From: CBFIDE01 sp965661265
Lineage (GTDB): Bacteria > Bacteroidota > Bacteroidia > Flavobacteriales > Schleiferiaceae
Direction of reading: 5' to 3'
Assembly (NCBI GenBank): GCA_965661265.1
Contig: CBFIDE010000001.1
Span: 1 to 64,000 of the forward strand
DNA length: 64,000 bases
Below, piece after piece: positions 43,496-53,200 of the stretch (its first letter is position 1; every line of letters begins with the position of its first letter). The position numbers and the translations under genes were made by a program. The notes under the pieces are model-generated. The model was not told the origin of the DNA. It made no database searches and saw only the letters and a list, made by a program, of their open reading frames with translations.

Positions 43496-46400
43496 TTAAT
43501 CCTCATATCTACTTAAAAACCTTGACATTTTTCCTTTTGTTCCTATTGTATATGTAAACGGTGGCTTTCCTTTTACTTCATTCCTTCTATCCTTTATATC
43601 TAACTCTTTAATTTTAGTCATAAGGGCATCATCACTACTGTAAACGGACATTTGATTTCTTTTATACTCAAAATAATAAAAGACAGAAGGATTCACCTCG
43701 AGATAAATGTAGATTTCATCACCTCTTCTTCCTCTTTGAATCTCAACATAACCTTTCATTTTTCTATTGACAAAGTACTTACCCAAATTGGACAATCCAA
43801 TATTGTCTATCGCTGAAAAGCTTGTTGCCTCAGGTGTCCAATCCACTTGAATATCAGAGAACATAATAGTTTGCTCAAACGGCTCGGGCAGCTTATCAGG
43901 TGCTCCAAAGCTCTCGATTGCAGTATTTAACTTATCCCTTTCTTTGGCAGTTAACAACTCATTAATAGCAACTTTAAAGGCGGGCCTTTCTAAATCCGCA
44001 CTGTTCAAGGAACTTGCTGAAAGAATGGATTCAGAAATTATTTTCTGTAAGTCTGAATTAAAGAAGAACTCTAAGCCCATTACTAGATCCAAAGCCATCT
44101 CATCCGTATTCAAGTCATACTTTATGAGACCATAGGTTGTAACCTTCATCTGACTTCGGTTGTCACCGATACTCATTTCTCCATTACCTGTCATCACACA
44201 ATTTATATTGTCAAAAGCCAAATAATTTCCAGGAGCGTCAGGATCCTCATATCGCTCATTATCTATTATTACATAAGAGCTAATCTTCTCATCATAAAAT
44301 AGCTTACCTGTTGCAAAGAACATTTGCTTATCAGCTACTGGGAGATTCTTAGCCAAGAAAGCAGCGTAACCGCTATTTGTATCTGTGTCTAAAAAGACTC
44401 CATTACTCAATGTTTTAGTCGGATCATCAGGATCTATGTCGGGAAGAGAAATTACGATATTATTAGGATCCACAATAGAAGAAAATGCAAACCAATCTGA
44501 ATTTACAGTAGGACAGCTTGATTCAATATGAGTATATCCATCAAAAGCTAGGGCCTTTCTATCGGCTTTTAAGCCTACTCTTCCATAATACGCAAAGTAT
44601 GGACTCATAAAAAATACCTCATCAATATCTATTTCTGTGTTACCAACTGTAGTTCCTGAGGTATCTACCTTAATTCTATTAAACCTAATGGGCCATGGTG
44701 TTCCATCTTGATCTACATACTCATAATCTGCACTACCAGAATAATAGTTCCTAGAATCTATATTTACTGTAGCGCCATAAAAATCATGAAACTGAGAATA
44801 TTGATTAGCAGTAATCATGGCATTAGTGAGCGTACGCATCACTGCTCCTGAATCTATTGCAACATAACCAGTGTCAGGAAAGATAATTGCATCTCCAACT
44901 TCAATTTCAGGAACGGCAAAACTTTGTAAAAAGCTATTCACTAGACTAAACTCTGTGGTGCCTGCTACAAATCTTAATGAGTCTTGTCTTGAATGAACAC
45001 TAATCATTTCAGAGCTAGACTGTGGGGATTCTTTTCGTACACTGATTGTCTTCATAGGAATATCCCATTTAGCATAATCCATAAAGCATATGTACTGATT
45101 AGTTGGAAAACTAAAATAATTAGCTGGATCTTGAATAAAGAACTCCCCCTTTTGGAGATCAAAATCTATTTCTCCTCTTGCCTTGTCTAAAGCAAATCCC
45201 CATTCGGCAAAAGGTCCTGGCCTTACTCTAAAGGCCATTTGAACTGCACTAAATTTCCGAGTTCTGAACATATAGTTTCCTGATTCAGTCTCAGCATCTA
45301 AGAATTCTAACAAGCCATTTCCGCTTAAGGCATTAGGACGATGGGCAACTGTTCCGGTAGCTTTCATTCCAATATCATCATACATAGCAAATGGAGTTTT
45401 CCCACTAGAGGTGTACATGACATCAATCTTAGGCTCCCAATGTACAAATACATCTTCTCCAAATACATGAGGACTTTGGCTTGCAGTATAGGTCTCTGAT
45501 ATATCAAAGGTATCTGCAATTCCATTTGTAGAGTCTGGGAAAAAGAAGAATTCCTGAGAACTAGCAATGCTATTTAAATAGTTGATCACTCCATCTCCTC
45601 TCAAGCCTTTATTACTCAAGCTTAAGGTATTACTAAATGTTCCTTTTCCATAGGCAGCTAATCCTTCTGCAGGAGTTTGAGTTGTAAATCCTAGAGAATA
45701 ATCTGGCTGTACTCTTATCTCCTGGTTCATTTGAGGGAAAATTCCTGCCGAGGTAAATGTTCCATCAAACTTTAAACCTCTTGTTGTAATATTATCTAAA
45801 CTGTCAATTTCAAATGGTTCTAACTGAACATAAAAGATGTTTTTTTCATAAACTCCACTGAATATTGAGGGCTTATCATAATAGATATAACTATCCTTGG
45901 CAGACTTGAATATTGGATATTCTGTATATCTTTTTCGGCCAGATTTATTGTTAGGATCATCGATTAGGAGTTCACCTGTTAGGCCTTGAAGAACAGTCTT
46001 AACATCTACTAATTTTCTTTGTCCATATTCATTCCTATCAAAACTCTCTACCTGAAATCTCATAGAATCCACATTGTTCATGTTTATTCTAAATTGATCG
46101 TAGTTGAATTCAAACTTATCTCCCCAATAAGCAAACCTTCCTGCAGTAATTTTCCCATTGAAGTCAAAGTTCATATCCTTATGGACGGTTAAACGTCTGT
46201 CGTTTGGATAGAGCCCAACTTTTTGTGAATCAGATACAGCGACTACCTCAACTCCATCTATTTCCAAATCGTAGTTTAATAAGCTTAAGCGAGCATTTGA
46301 ACCTTTAGATAAATTAGATACAAATTGTATTACATCATAATCTCTTTTGTCTTCAAAATTATTTACATAATCAAATACCTTATCCTTAATGTAGGACTCC

Positions 46401-47899
46401 CTTAAATCTAAATTATAATCAACAAAACCCTTCACGCTCATCTCCATCATGAAAATATGCGCATTGCGAATATCCATTCTTAAAAAACTTGCTACTTCTT
46501 TATCTGTAAATTGTCTTTTTCCATAAACATCAGACATTTCTTTCATCTTGAACAAAGGATTTCTTGTATCCAAGCCTTGTAATTCTGAAAATCTTTGTCC
46601 TCTATAATAATTTTTTGATTCAAAAAACACAGGAGATTCACTTCCAAGGTTCATATTACCAATGGTCATTAATGGAGCATTCATATCCCAATTAAGGACC
46701 TCAAAGGTGATATCTAAATTGTGATAAGTATCCTGAAAAGGCGCTAATCCAAGACCTTCCTTTTTTCTAATTATAGACAATGATTGACTTTCTGGCAGAT
46801 ACCTCAAAGTTACTTTAGGGTGATAAATACTATCCTCTTCAATATAAATGGCTGCTTGTACATCCTCTGAATATATCTTATCTACCCGCATTAAAAATCG
46901 GTCGGCACTTGCTCTCACTATCCTTTTTCCTTCATACTCAAAAAGAAAGCTAGCTTTTATTCGCCCATCGGTACTTCCTGTTCCATAAAACTTGGATCCA
47001 ATTATTGAAAAGCCACCAGAAAAATCTGCTCCAGGAACCACATCCTCAATAACAAAATCCGTTCTATAAGAAGTAAATCGCGGGAAGCTACTTGAATTTC
47101 CAGACTGGCTCGTCAACTTTTCTTCAAAGCTACCCATAAGCGGCTCTTTGATATATATTAAGGTATGTAATAGTACTGAGTCTGCATTAAAACTAGACTT
47201 AGTAACATTGACCTCATAGTCACTCAGAACAACATATGCAGAGTCATAGGATAAACCGGCTCTTGTAAAATAGGACGTTCCCCCCTGGCCTTTGAACAAA
47301 AACTGATGAGGATAATAAACACCATTTGTTGCCTCTACAATAGTGCTATCATTCTTATAAAATCCGGATAGATCTAATTCCTTAAACTCAAAATAAGGCT
47401 CTTGATCAAATTTAAATTCAAAGCCGCTACTGTATATCTTCCATTTATAACGTCCATCATCAAAAAGCACATCATCAAAAATAACGGAATAGGTTGTAGC
47501 TAGATACTTGCTTGTATATCCAGCTGGATTTCTTCTGCTAAAATCTTTTAGATCATTTAGCCAAAGTAAAAGAAGGCTCTCTTCTTCTGAAGTTTCTATA
47601 TGTCCAATTAGACTTAAGAAATTGGTCCAATCCTGTGCTTGAGAAATTCGCTTTTTTAGAAAATTATTAGAAATATCATAGATAGCCTGCGATTCATCTT
47701 CGCTTATTCCACCATAAGACCATAAATCATTAAACTCAACCATTAAAAGCTCTAGTCTCTCTTTATTAATATCTGTATTAGATAAATAGTCATTCAATTC
47801 TTTTGGATAGACAGTTGGGTCTTCTGTGAATTTCTTCAGTTTTTGACCAACAGATAGGAATGGTAGGCAGAATAATAAAAATACTAGAGCATTTTTCAT
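43496..47899 (-). CDS. Very large secreted protein of unknown function
   Basis: A 1467-residue exported protein with a signal peptide (1-18, ending LSVG). The first 160 residues are helical; the rest is beta-rich, with many repeats of a G-x-G-x-hydrophobic strand style (GLRGDGVINYL, NALSGNGLLEF) and phrases such as DGTFTSAGIFP. It has no T9SS C-terminal domain and no membrane helix. The start codon directly follows the prmA stop, so it is the last gene of a six-gene operon. I know no function. A periplasmic or outer-membrane-associated beta scaffold is a guess. Confidence 0.88.
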   Translation of the reverse strand: MKNALVFLLFCLPFLSVGQKLKKFTEDPTVYPKELNDYLSNTDINKERLELLMVEFNDLWSYGGISEDESQAIYDISNNFLKKRISQAQDWTNFLSLIGHIETSEEESLLLLWLNDLKDFSRRNPAGYTSKYLATTYSVIFDDVLFDDGRYKWKIYSSGFEFKFDQEPYFEFKELDLSGFYKNDSTIVEATNGVYYPHQFLFKGQGGTSYFTRAGLSYDSAYVVLSDYEVNVTKSSFNADSVLLHTLIYIKEPLMGSFEEKLTSQSGNSSSFPRFTSYRTDFVIEDVVPGADFSGGFSIIGSKFYGTGSTDGRIKASFLFEYEGKRIVRASADRFLMRVDKIYSEDVQAAIYIEEDSIYHPKVTLRYLPESQSLSIIRKKEGLGLAPFQDTYHNLDITFEVLNWDMNAPLMTIGNMNLGSESPVFFESKNYYRGQRFSELQGLDTRNPLFKMKEMSDVYGKRQFTDKEVASFLRMDIRNAHIFMMEMSVKGFVDYNLDLRESYIKDKVFDYVNNFEDKRDYDVIQFVSNLSKGSNARLSLLNYDLEIDGVEVVAVSDSQKVGLYPNDRRLTVHKDMNFDFNGKITAGRFAYWGDKFEFNYDQFRINMNNVDSMRFQVESFDRNEYGQRKLVDVKTVLQGLTGELLIDDPNNKSGRKRYTEYPIFKSAKDSYIYYDKPSIFSGVYEKNIFYVQLEPFEIDSLDNITTRGLKFDGTFTSAGIFPQMNQEIRVQPDYSLGFTTQTPAEGLAAYGKGTFSNTLSLSNKGLRGDGVINYLNSIASSQEFFFFPDSTNGIADTFDISETYTASQSPHVFGEDVFVHWEPKIDVMYTSSGKTPFAMYDDIGMKATGTVAHRPNALSGNGLLEFLDAETESGNYMFRTRKFSAVQMAFRVRPGPFAEWGFALDKARGEIDFDLQKGEFFIQDPANYFSFPTNQYICFMDYAKWDIPMKTISVRKESPQSSSEMISVHSRQDSLRFVAGTTEFSLVNSFLQSFAVPEIEVGDAIIFPDTGYVAIDSGAVMRTLTNAMITANQYSQFHDFYGATVNIDSRNYYSGSADYEYVDQDGTPWPIRFNRIKVDTSGTTVGNTEIDIDEVFFMSPYFAYYGRVGLKADRKALAFDGYTHIESSCPTVNSDWFAFSSIVDPNNIVISLPDIDPDDPTKTLSNGVFLDTDTNSGYAAFLAKNLPVADKQMFFATGKLFYDEKISSYVIIDNERYEDPDAPGNYLAFDNINCVMTGNGEMSIGDNRSQMKVTTYGLIKYDLNTDEMALDLVMGLEFFFNSDLQKIISESILSASSLNSADLERPAFKVAINELLTAKERDKLNTAIESFGAPDKLPEPFEQTIMFSDIQVDWTPEATSFSAIDNIGLSNLGKYFVNRKMKGYVEIQRGRRGDEIYIYLEVNPSVFYYFEYKRNQMSVYSSDDALMTKIKELDIKDRRNEVKGKPPFTYTIGTKGKMSRFLSRYED

Positions 47900-48733
47900 T
47901 TAGGAGCGCTTAAAACGTGCAGAAATCCAACGGTCTTCTTGCAAGTAATCTTGCAATTCTAGGCCTAAACTTTTTGCCTCATCTTGTATCATTCCAAAGT
48001 CTTGTTCAAAAAATCCACTAAAAAGAATATATGAATTAACGGCCATGGATTTAACGTATACGTGCATATCATCCAGTAAAACATTTCTATTAATATTAGC
48101 AAGGATAATGTCATAGTTATCTTCCTTTAAGGCATCAGCATCCCCATGAAGGCATTCTATATTTGTACAACTATTTCGTTCTGCATTCTCTGCAGTATTT
48201 TCAACGGCCCATTCAAAATTATCTATTGCCATCACATAGTCTGCTCCAAGCTTCTCAGCTACAATGGCCAAAACACCAGTACCTGTACCCATATCAAGAA
48301 CCTTCTTAGATTTAAAATCTTGAGAAAGCATTAATTTGACCATAAGTCTGGTAGTTTGATGGTGACCTGTTCCAAATGACATTTTTGGTTCTATCACTAA
48401 TTCCATCTTAGCCTGAGAAGGCTCGTGAAATGGAGCTCTAATATAGACCTGTCCTTCAATATCTATAGGTTTATAATTAGTCTCCCACTCTTCATTCCAA
48501 TTCTTATTCTCTAGCTTATCAAGATCATAAGAAATTGTAAAATCTTTACTATTTAGTAACCAATGACTCTTTAATTCAGCTTCTTTAAAATCTCCTTCTA
48601 AGATATAGGCTTTCAAACCTTCAGCTGTTTCTTCAAAGGAATCATATTCCATTTCATCCAGGCAAGCTAGTAGAATATCTCTTCCGGGCTCTACTGGGTC
48701 TACTTTAAATTCGAGTACTAAAAATGGTTCCAT
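47900..48733 (-). CDS. prmA: Ribosomal protein L11 methyltransferase
   Basis: A 277-residue SAM enzyme that trimethylates ribosomal protein L11. It shows the N-terminal substrate-recognition part (about 1-90), MSFGTGHHQTTRLMV and the SAM loop VLDMGTGTGVLAI, then DIILANINRNVL. Length is a little short of E. coli (293). Start and stop overlap the tpiA stop by one base and abut the 1467-residue gene, so translation is coupled. Confidence 0.93.
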   Translation of the reverse strand: MEPFLVLEFKVDPVEPGRDILLACLDEMEYDSFEETAEGLKAYILEGDFKEAELKSHWLLNSKDFTISYDLDKLENKNWNEEWETNYKPIDIEGQVYIRAPFHEPSQAKMELVIEPKMSFGTGHHQTTRLMVKLMLSQDFKSKKVLDMGTGTGVLAIVAEKLGADYVMAIDNFEWAVENTAENAERNSCTNIECLHGDADALKEDNYDIILANINRNVLLDDMHVYVKSMAVNSYILFSGFFEQDFGMIQDEAKSLGLELQDYLQEDRWISARFKRS

Positions 48734-49503
48734 TATAAATTATTAATTCTTGATTCTATTAATTTCGAAAAATCTTCAACTTTAAGTGATGCCCCCCCTA
48801 TTAAACCACCGTCAACATCATTTTTAGCAAAAAGATCGTCTGCATTAGATGGTTTTAATGACCCTCCATATAATATGGGAGTTTGGTCAGCTAAATCAGA
48901 GTTAAAACAATTTTTTAGGAAATCTCTAATAAATAAATGCATTTCTTGAGCTTGTTCCGGACTAGCTACTTCACCAGTACCAATGGCCCAGACAGGCTCG
49001 TAAGCAATGACTAAGCTCTTTAAATCAGAAGCAGTCAAGCCAGCAAGTGCTTTTGTCAATTGATCCGAAACTTTTTCGTTCTGTTGATTCGACTTTCTTA
49101 GGTCAAGCGTTTCTCCAACACAAACAATCGGCTTTAAGCCAAATTCTAAAACTGATTTCAACTTAGAGTTCACGTCCTCATCTGACTCATTCCAATAAGT
49201 TCTTCTTTCTGAGTGGCCCAATATAACGTACTCGGCACCCGTGGATTTAATCATATCAAGACTAATTTCACCTGTAAAAGCGCCAGATTGATGCAAACTA
49301 CAATCCTGTGCAGCAATCTGAAAGGCACTCTCTTTAGTTTGAGTTGCAGCTGAGAATAAATGTGTAAATGGAACGCCAATTACTAATTCAATATCCTTTG
49401 AATCCACTTTGGGTTCAACTTCTATTAAGCCTTGAATCAATTCTTGACCCTCGGCCAAATTTAAATTCATTTTCCAATTTGCTGCGATAATTTTTCTTGC
49501 CAT
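48733..49503 (-). CDS. tpiA: Triose-phosphate isomerase
   Basis: A 256-residue glycolytic enzyme interconverting dihydroxyacetone phosphate and glyceraldehyde 3-phosphate. Catalytic K11 is in AANWKMN, the histidine in ILGHSERR and the glutamate in AYEPVWAIGTG; the phosphate loop YGGSLKPSNA and GGLIGGASL are intact. It overlaps prmA by one base and lies 3 bases after the permease gene. Confidence 0.96.
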   Translation of the reverse strand: MARKIIAANWKMNLNLAEGQELIQGLIEVEPKVDSKDIELVIGVPFTHLFSAATQTKESAFQIAAQDCSLHQSGAFTGEISLDMIKSTGAEYVILGHSERRTYWNESDEDVNSKLKSVLEFGLKPIVCVGETLDLRKSNQQNEKVSDQLTKALAGLTASDLKSLVIAYEPVWAIGTGEVASPEQAQEMHLFIRDFLKNCFNSDLADQTPILYGGSLKPSNADDLFAKNDVDGGLIGGASLKVEDFSKLIESRINNL

Positions 49504-49506
49504 AAT

Positions 49507-50580
49507 TTATGATTTTCTTATTCTTGGATCTAGCCAAGAATAGAGTATATCTACTATAATATTAATAAAAACAAAGGTAATGCCTATGACCAAAACCGCG
49601 CCCATTACCAAAGGTAAATCCAGCTGATTCAGAGCTTCTACAATCTGCTTACCTAGGCCATTCCATCCAAATATATACTCTACAAATACTGCTCCTGCAA
49701 GCATACTTGCAAACCAGCCTGATGCTGCTGTAATAACAGGGTTCAAAGCATTTCTAAGTGCATGCTTAAATACTACTTCGTATTCATTTAGTCCTTTTGC
49801 TCTTGCTGTTCTAATATAATCTTGACCTAGCTCTTCCAATAAACTAGACCTTGTCAATTGAGTAATAACTCCTAAAGGTCTTATTCCTAAGGTAAGCGCC
49901 GGCAGAATTAAATTTCGCCATTGAATATAAACTCCTTGGCCATAGTCATCAATTTCATAAAGGCTTCCGGACATATTAAGACCTGTGTATTCTGACCATA
50001 AATAACCAAACAACCATGCTATTAGAATTGCGCTAAAAAAACTTGGAATGGACATTCCGATGGTACTAAAAAACACCAAGAATCTATCCAATATGGAATT
50101 CTGATAAACCGCTGCGACCAAGCCCAAGCCTATACCAATTATCATGGCTATGATTATTGAGACAACGGCTAATAATACCGTATTAGGCAGTGTCTCAGCA
50201 ATTATTGATGAAACATTTTTCCCTTGCTGAACAAAGCTCTTTCTAAGGTAAGGTTGTTTCAATACGATTTTAAAGCTGCTTGTTTCTATTAAGCCAATAC
50301 TCTTTGATTGATCCTTCCAAAAGGTATAATTCTCAGGATTCTTTGAATGGAAGCTAATTGGAGAAAGATCATTGAGGTAATAGAAGTACTGAGTGGAAAC
50401 TGGCTGATCAAAGCCAAATTTCTTCTTTATTGCCTCAAGCTGCTCACTATCCTCTCTTTGATCTAACATCATTCTAGCAGGATCACCTGGCAGAATGGAA
50501 AAAAGGAAGAATACGCTTGTAGCCACCCCAAGGATTACAATGAAACTATAGCCAAGCTTATTTAAAATATAGCCAAGCAA
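49507..50580 (-). CDS. ABC transporter permease, DppB/OppB type
   Basis: A 357-residue inner-membrane permease of the peptide/nickel type. It shows the N-terminal segment with ATSVFFLFSILPGDPARMML, five further segments, and the EAA-like coupling loop YIRTARAKGLNEYEVVFKHALRNALNPVI. The region before the second segment is enlarged (about 75-125). No partner permease (OppC), ATPase (OppD/F) or binding protein is adjacent, so they must lie elsewhere. It sits between the DoxX-type gene and tpiA with 0 and 3 bases. Confidence 0.92.
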   Translation of the reverse strand: MLGYILNKLGYSFIVILGVATSVFFLFSILPGDPARMMLDQREDSEQLEAIKKKFGFDQPVSTQYFYYLNDLSPISFHSKNPENYTFWKDQSKSIGLIETSSFKIVLKQPYLRKSFVQQGKNVSSIIAETLPNTVLLAVVSIIIAMIIGIGLGLVAAVYQNSILDRFLVFFSTIGMSIPSFFSAILIAWLFGYLWSEYTGLNMSGSLYEIDDYGQGVYIQWRNLILPALTLGIRPLGVITQLTRSSLLEELGQDYIRTARAKGLNEYEVVFKHALRNALNPVITAASGWFASMLAGAVFVEYIFGWNGLGKQIVEALNQLDLPLVMGAVLVIGITFVFINIIVDILYSWLDPRIRKS

Positions 50581-51726
50581 TTACTTTAAATCATTTGCAA
50601 GGTTACTATACTTAGGAATATCATTATAATGCCATTTAGCTGTTACAACTCCATTCCTCAATTGTACAAGCCCTGGATTGGACCTAATTATTGTTTTGAG
50701 GGTAGTTTCATCCATTGACCCAAAAGGAAAGGGTGTTTGCCATTCATGTCTTTTAATCTCCACAAGTTCGTCCAAACTTGCACTCAAGCCTAAAACTGTA
50801 ATACCCTCTTGTTGAGCTTGAGCAGCAAATTGATTAATTTTATCGAAGGCGTCTCCATTGGTCTCGTCTATTTTATAAGCGATCAATAGGTAAACTAAAT
50901 CATCGCTTAAAATTCTATCTGTAATATCTTCATCATCTAGAGAAATTATAAAGTCATGAACTGGAGGCTCATACCCATGCTTTAGAACAACAGACTCTGT
51001 TAGATCTGAAAGCATTTCCCATTCTTTCTTTTCCCACCATTTATCTGACATATAATCTTCAGAATTGATCTTTTGTACTTCTCCAGTATTCACGTTTTTT
51101 AAAGAGTAAATACTTCCGTATAAAGTTGGCTCAAGGCCGATTTCTTCAGCTGACTTCATACCCTCGGTAATACTTTTCCCAACTGCGTATGCTCTAAAAT
51201 CCTTCACTGGAAGATGGTTTAAAACATAGTTCCCTAAAGCCGCACACAGAACTAGTGCAATAAATAGACTTGATTTTAAAACTTTTGGATTGAATAGTGG
51301 CTGAATATATTTTTGATTCAAAAAAATGACAATGATCAACACACTTAAAATAATGTCTTTATAAAAAGATTCCCATGGTGTCAAAGGAATAGCATCTCCA
51401 AAGCACCCGCAGTCTGTCACCTTATTAAAATAAGCCGAGTAAAAAGTTAGAAAAGTAAAGAAGAGTATCATTCCTAATAGAAGCCAATTGGTCAATCTTT
51501 TATAGGCGCCCAGTAAGAGAGCTAAGCCCAAAAGAACTTCTAGAATAACTATAAAAACAGCCATTTCAAGTGCGATAGGCTGTAAAAAAACTAGATTCAA
51601 AACTTCCTCGCTGAAGTATTCGTCCAGCTTAAAGCTAAATCCTACTGGATCGTTCAGCTTAATAAGACCTGAAAATATGAATAGAAGTCCAACAAATAAT
51701 CTAGATAATTGAGTAATTGCTTTCAT
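50581..51726 (-). CDS. DoxX-type membrane protein with thioredoxin-like C-terminal part (BT_3928 type)
   Basis: A 381-residue protein. Four membrane segments at about 5-130 form a DoxX/MauE domain with GLIKLNDPVGFSFKLDEYF and the TDCGCFGDAIPLTPW loop (two cysteines). A fifth segment is near 150-167. The C-terminal 200 residues, with DDLVYLLIAYKID and GITVLGLSAS, resemble a thioredoxin fold without a CxxC. Such fusions are common in Bacteroidota and a role in disulfide or quinone chemistry is suspected. It is second in the six-gene operon. Confidence 0.85.
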   Translation of the reverse strand: MKAITQLSRLFVGLLFIFSGLIKLNDPVGFSFKLDEYFSEEVLNLVFLQPIALEMAVFIVILEVLLGLALLLGAYKRLTNWLLLGMILFFTFLTFYSAYFNKVTDCGCFGDAIPLTPWESFYKDIILSVLIIVIFLNQKYIQPLFNPKVLKSSLFIALVLCAALGNYVLNHLPVKDFRAYAVGKSITEGMKSAEEIGLEPTLYGSIYSLKNVNTGEVQKINSEDYMSDKWWEKKEWEMLSDLTESVVLKHGYEPPVHDFIISLDDEDITDRILSDDLVYLLIAYKIDETNGDAFDKINQFAAQAQQEGITVLGLSASLDELVEIKRHEWQTPFPFGSMDETTLKTIIRSNPGLVQLRNGVVTAKWHYNDIPKYSNLANDLK

Positions 51727-51732
51727 AAATTT

Positions 51733-52278
51733 TTAATTCCTTTCTTCATTAATCTTAATCATAGAAAAAACTGCATAATTAACCATGTCGAAATAATTTG
51801 CATCTATACCCTCAGACACAATAGTCTTGCCAGCATTATCTTCAATTTGCTTTACTCTCAATAATTTTTGAAGAATTAAATCTACAAGAGAAGAGATTCT
51901 CATTTCTCTCCATGCCTCGCCATAATCGTGATTCTTCTTCTCCATAAGCTCCTTTGAGCTCCCTGCATACTTATCAAAAAGTTTAGTTGCCTTATCAGAA
52001 TCTATATCCGGTTGATCAACTACTCCTAATTCTAGTTGAATTAAAGCCATAATTGAGTAATTCAGAATACCAATAAATTCTCCTTCTATTCCATCATCCA
52101 CTAATTGAAATCCTTTTTCTTGAATAGAACGGATTCTTTGAGCTTTGATAAATATCTGATCTGTTAAACTTGGGAGTCTTAAAATTCTCCAGGCAGGACC
52201 GTAATCCTTTGTCTTTTTAATATAAAGTTCGCGGCATTTCGCAATAACTTCGTCGAATTGATTAGAAGTTTTGTTCAT
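51733..52278 (-). CDS. DUF1599 domain protein
   Basis: A 181-residue cytoplasmic protein with two copies of the same helical unit: IKKTKDYGPAWRILRLPSLTDQI at about 18 and KKNHDYGEAWREMRISSLVDLIL at about 114 (pattern DYGxAWRxxRxxSLxDxI). The family is called nucleotide modification-associated; its reaction is unknown. It starts the six-gene minus-strand operon and is divergent from folP, with 34 bases between start codons, so the promoters must overlap. Confidence 0.9.
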   Translation of the reverse strand: MNKTSNQFDEVIAKCRELYIKKTKDYGPAWRILRLPSLTDQIFIKAQRIRSIQEKGFQLVDDGIEGEFIGILNYSIMALIQLELGVVDQPDIDSDKATKLFDKYAGSSKELMEKKNHDYGEAWREMRISSLVDLILQKLLRVKQIEDNAGKTIVSEGIDANYFDMVNYAVFSMIKINEERN

Positions 52279-52312
52279 TTAATACTTTAGCATTTAGATT
52301 CAAACCAAGGAA

Positions 52313-53200
52313 ATGGATACACCTCCTATGACAAGCGACCCGAAAGATAATATTTTTCTAAGGAAACACAGCCTCAATATGAGCGGAAGACTGTACGAAT
52401 TAGACAGTGTGAAAATTATGGGAATCTTGAATCTTACTCCAGACTCTTTCTATGATGGAAATCAATATGTTGAGACTAAAAAGCTAGTGGATAGAATAGA
52501 CTCAATGGTAGATCAAGGGGTTGATATCATTGACTTAGGGGCTGCAAGCTCTAAACCAGGAGCTAGCACGTTAGATCCTAAAGACGAAATAAAAAGACTG
52601 GAAAATGCTTTGAAATATATTCAAGTAAACTATCCTGATCAAGTTCTATCTATTGACACTTTTCATTCTGAGGTAGTGAAATTTGCCTTTGACTATGGAG
52701 TTGATATTATTAATGACATTTCAGGAGGGCAATTAGACCCCCTTATGTTTAAAACAGCGGCTGATTTAAAGATGCCTTATATTGGAATGCATATGAGAGG
52801 CACTCCCAAAAGCATGTCAAGTTTAACTACCTACAACAATATTTATCAAGAACTCATCTTATATTTTTCTGAAATGATCTCTAATTTAGTAGAGGCAGGT
52901 GTTGCAGATATTATTATTGATCCAGGTTTTGGCTTTGCCAAAACCTTAGAGCAGAATTATGAGCTCTTTAGCAAGCTGGATCAGTTCAAGATACTAGAAA
53001 AACCAATGCTTATCGGAGTAAGTAGAAAATCGATGATCTATAATGCCTTGGGCATAAATAGTGATCAAAGTTTAAACGGAACAACGGTTCTAAATACACT
53101 CGCAATTCAATCAGGTGCAAAAATCTTAAGAGTTCATGATGTGAAAGAAGCTTTAGAAGCGGTTAAAATCTGTAACTTCATCCAAAATTCAGAGCATTAG
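52313..53200 (+). CDS. folP: Dihydropteroate synthase
   Basis: A 295-residue TIM-barrel enzyme of folate synthesis that joins p-aminobenzoate to the pterin pyrophosphate. It shows MGILNLTPDSFYDG, DLGAASSKPGA, SIDTFHSEV, DISGG, MHMRGTPKSM and DPGFGFAKT in the right order and the end ILRVHDV. The start at 52313 is the first ATG; a second (52328) is possible. It overlaps the cdaA start by one base. Confidence 0.95.
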   Translation: MDTPPMTSDPKDNIFLRKHSLNMSGRLYELDSVKIMGILNLTPDSFYDGNQYVETKKLVDRIDSMVDQGVDIIDLGAASSKPGASTLDPKDEIKRLENALKYIQVNYPDQVLSIDTFHSEVVKFAFDYGVDIINDISGGQLDPLMFKTAADLKMPYIGMHMRGTPKSMSSLTTYNNIYQELILYFSEMISNLVEAGVADIIIDPGFGFAKTLEQNYELFSKLDQFKILEKPMLIGVSRKSMIYNALGINSDQSLNGTTVLNTLAIQSGAKILRVHDVKEALEAVKICNFIQNSEH

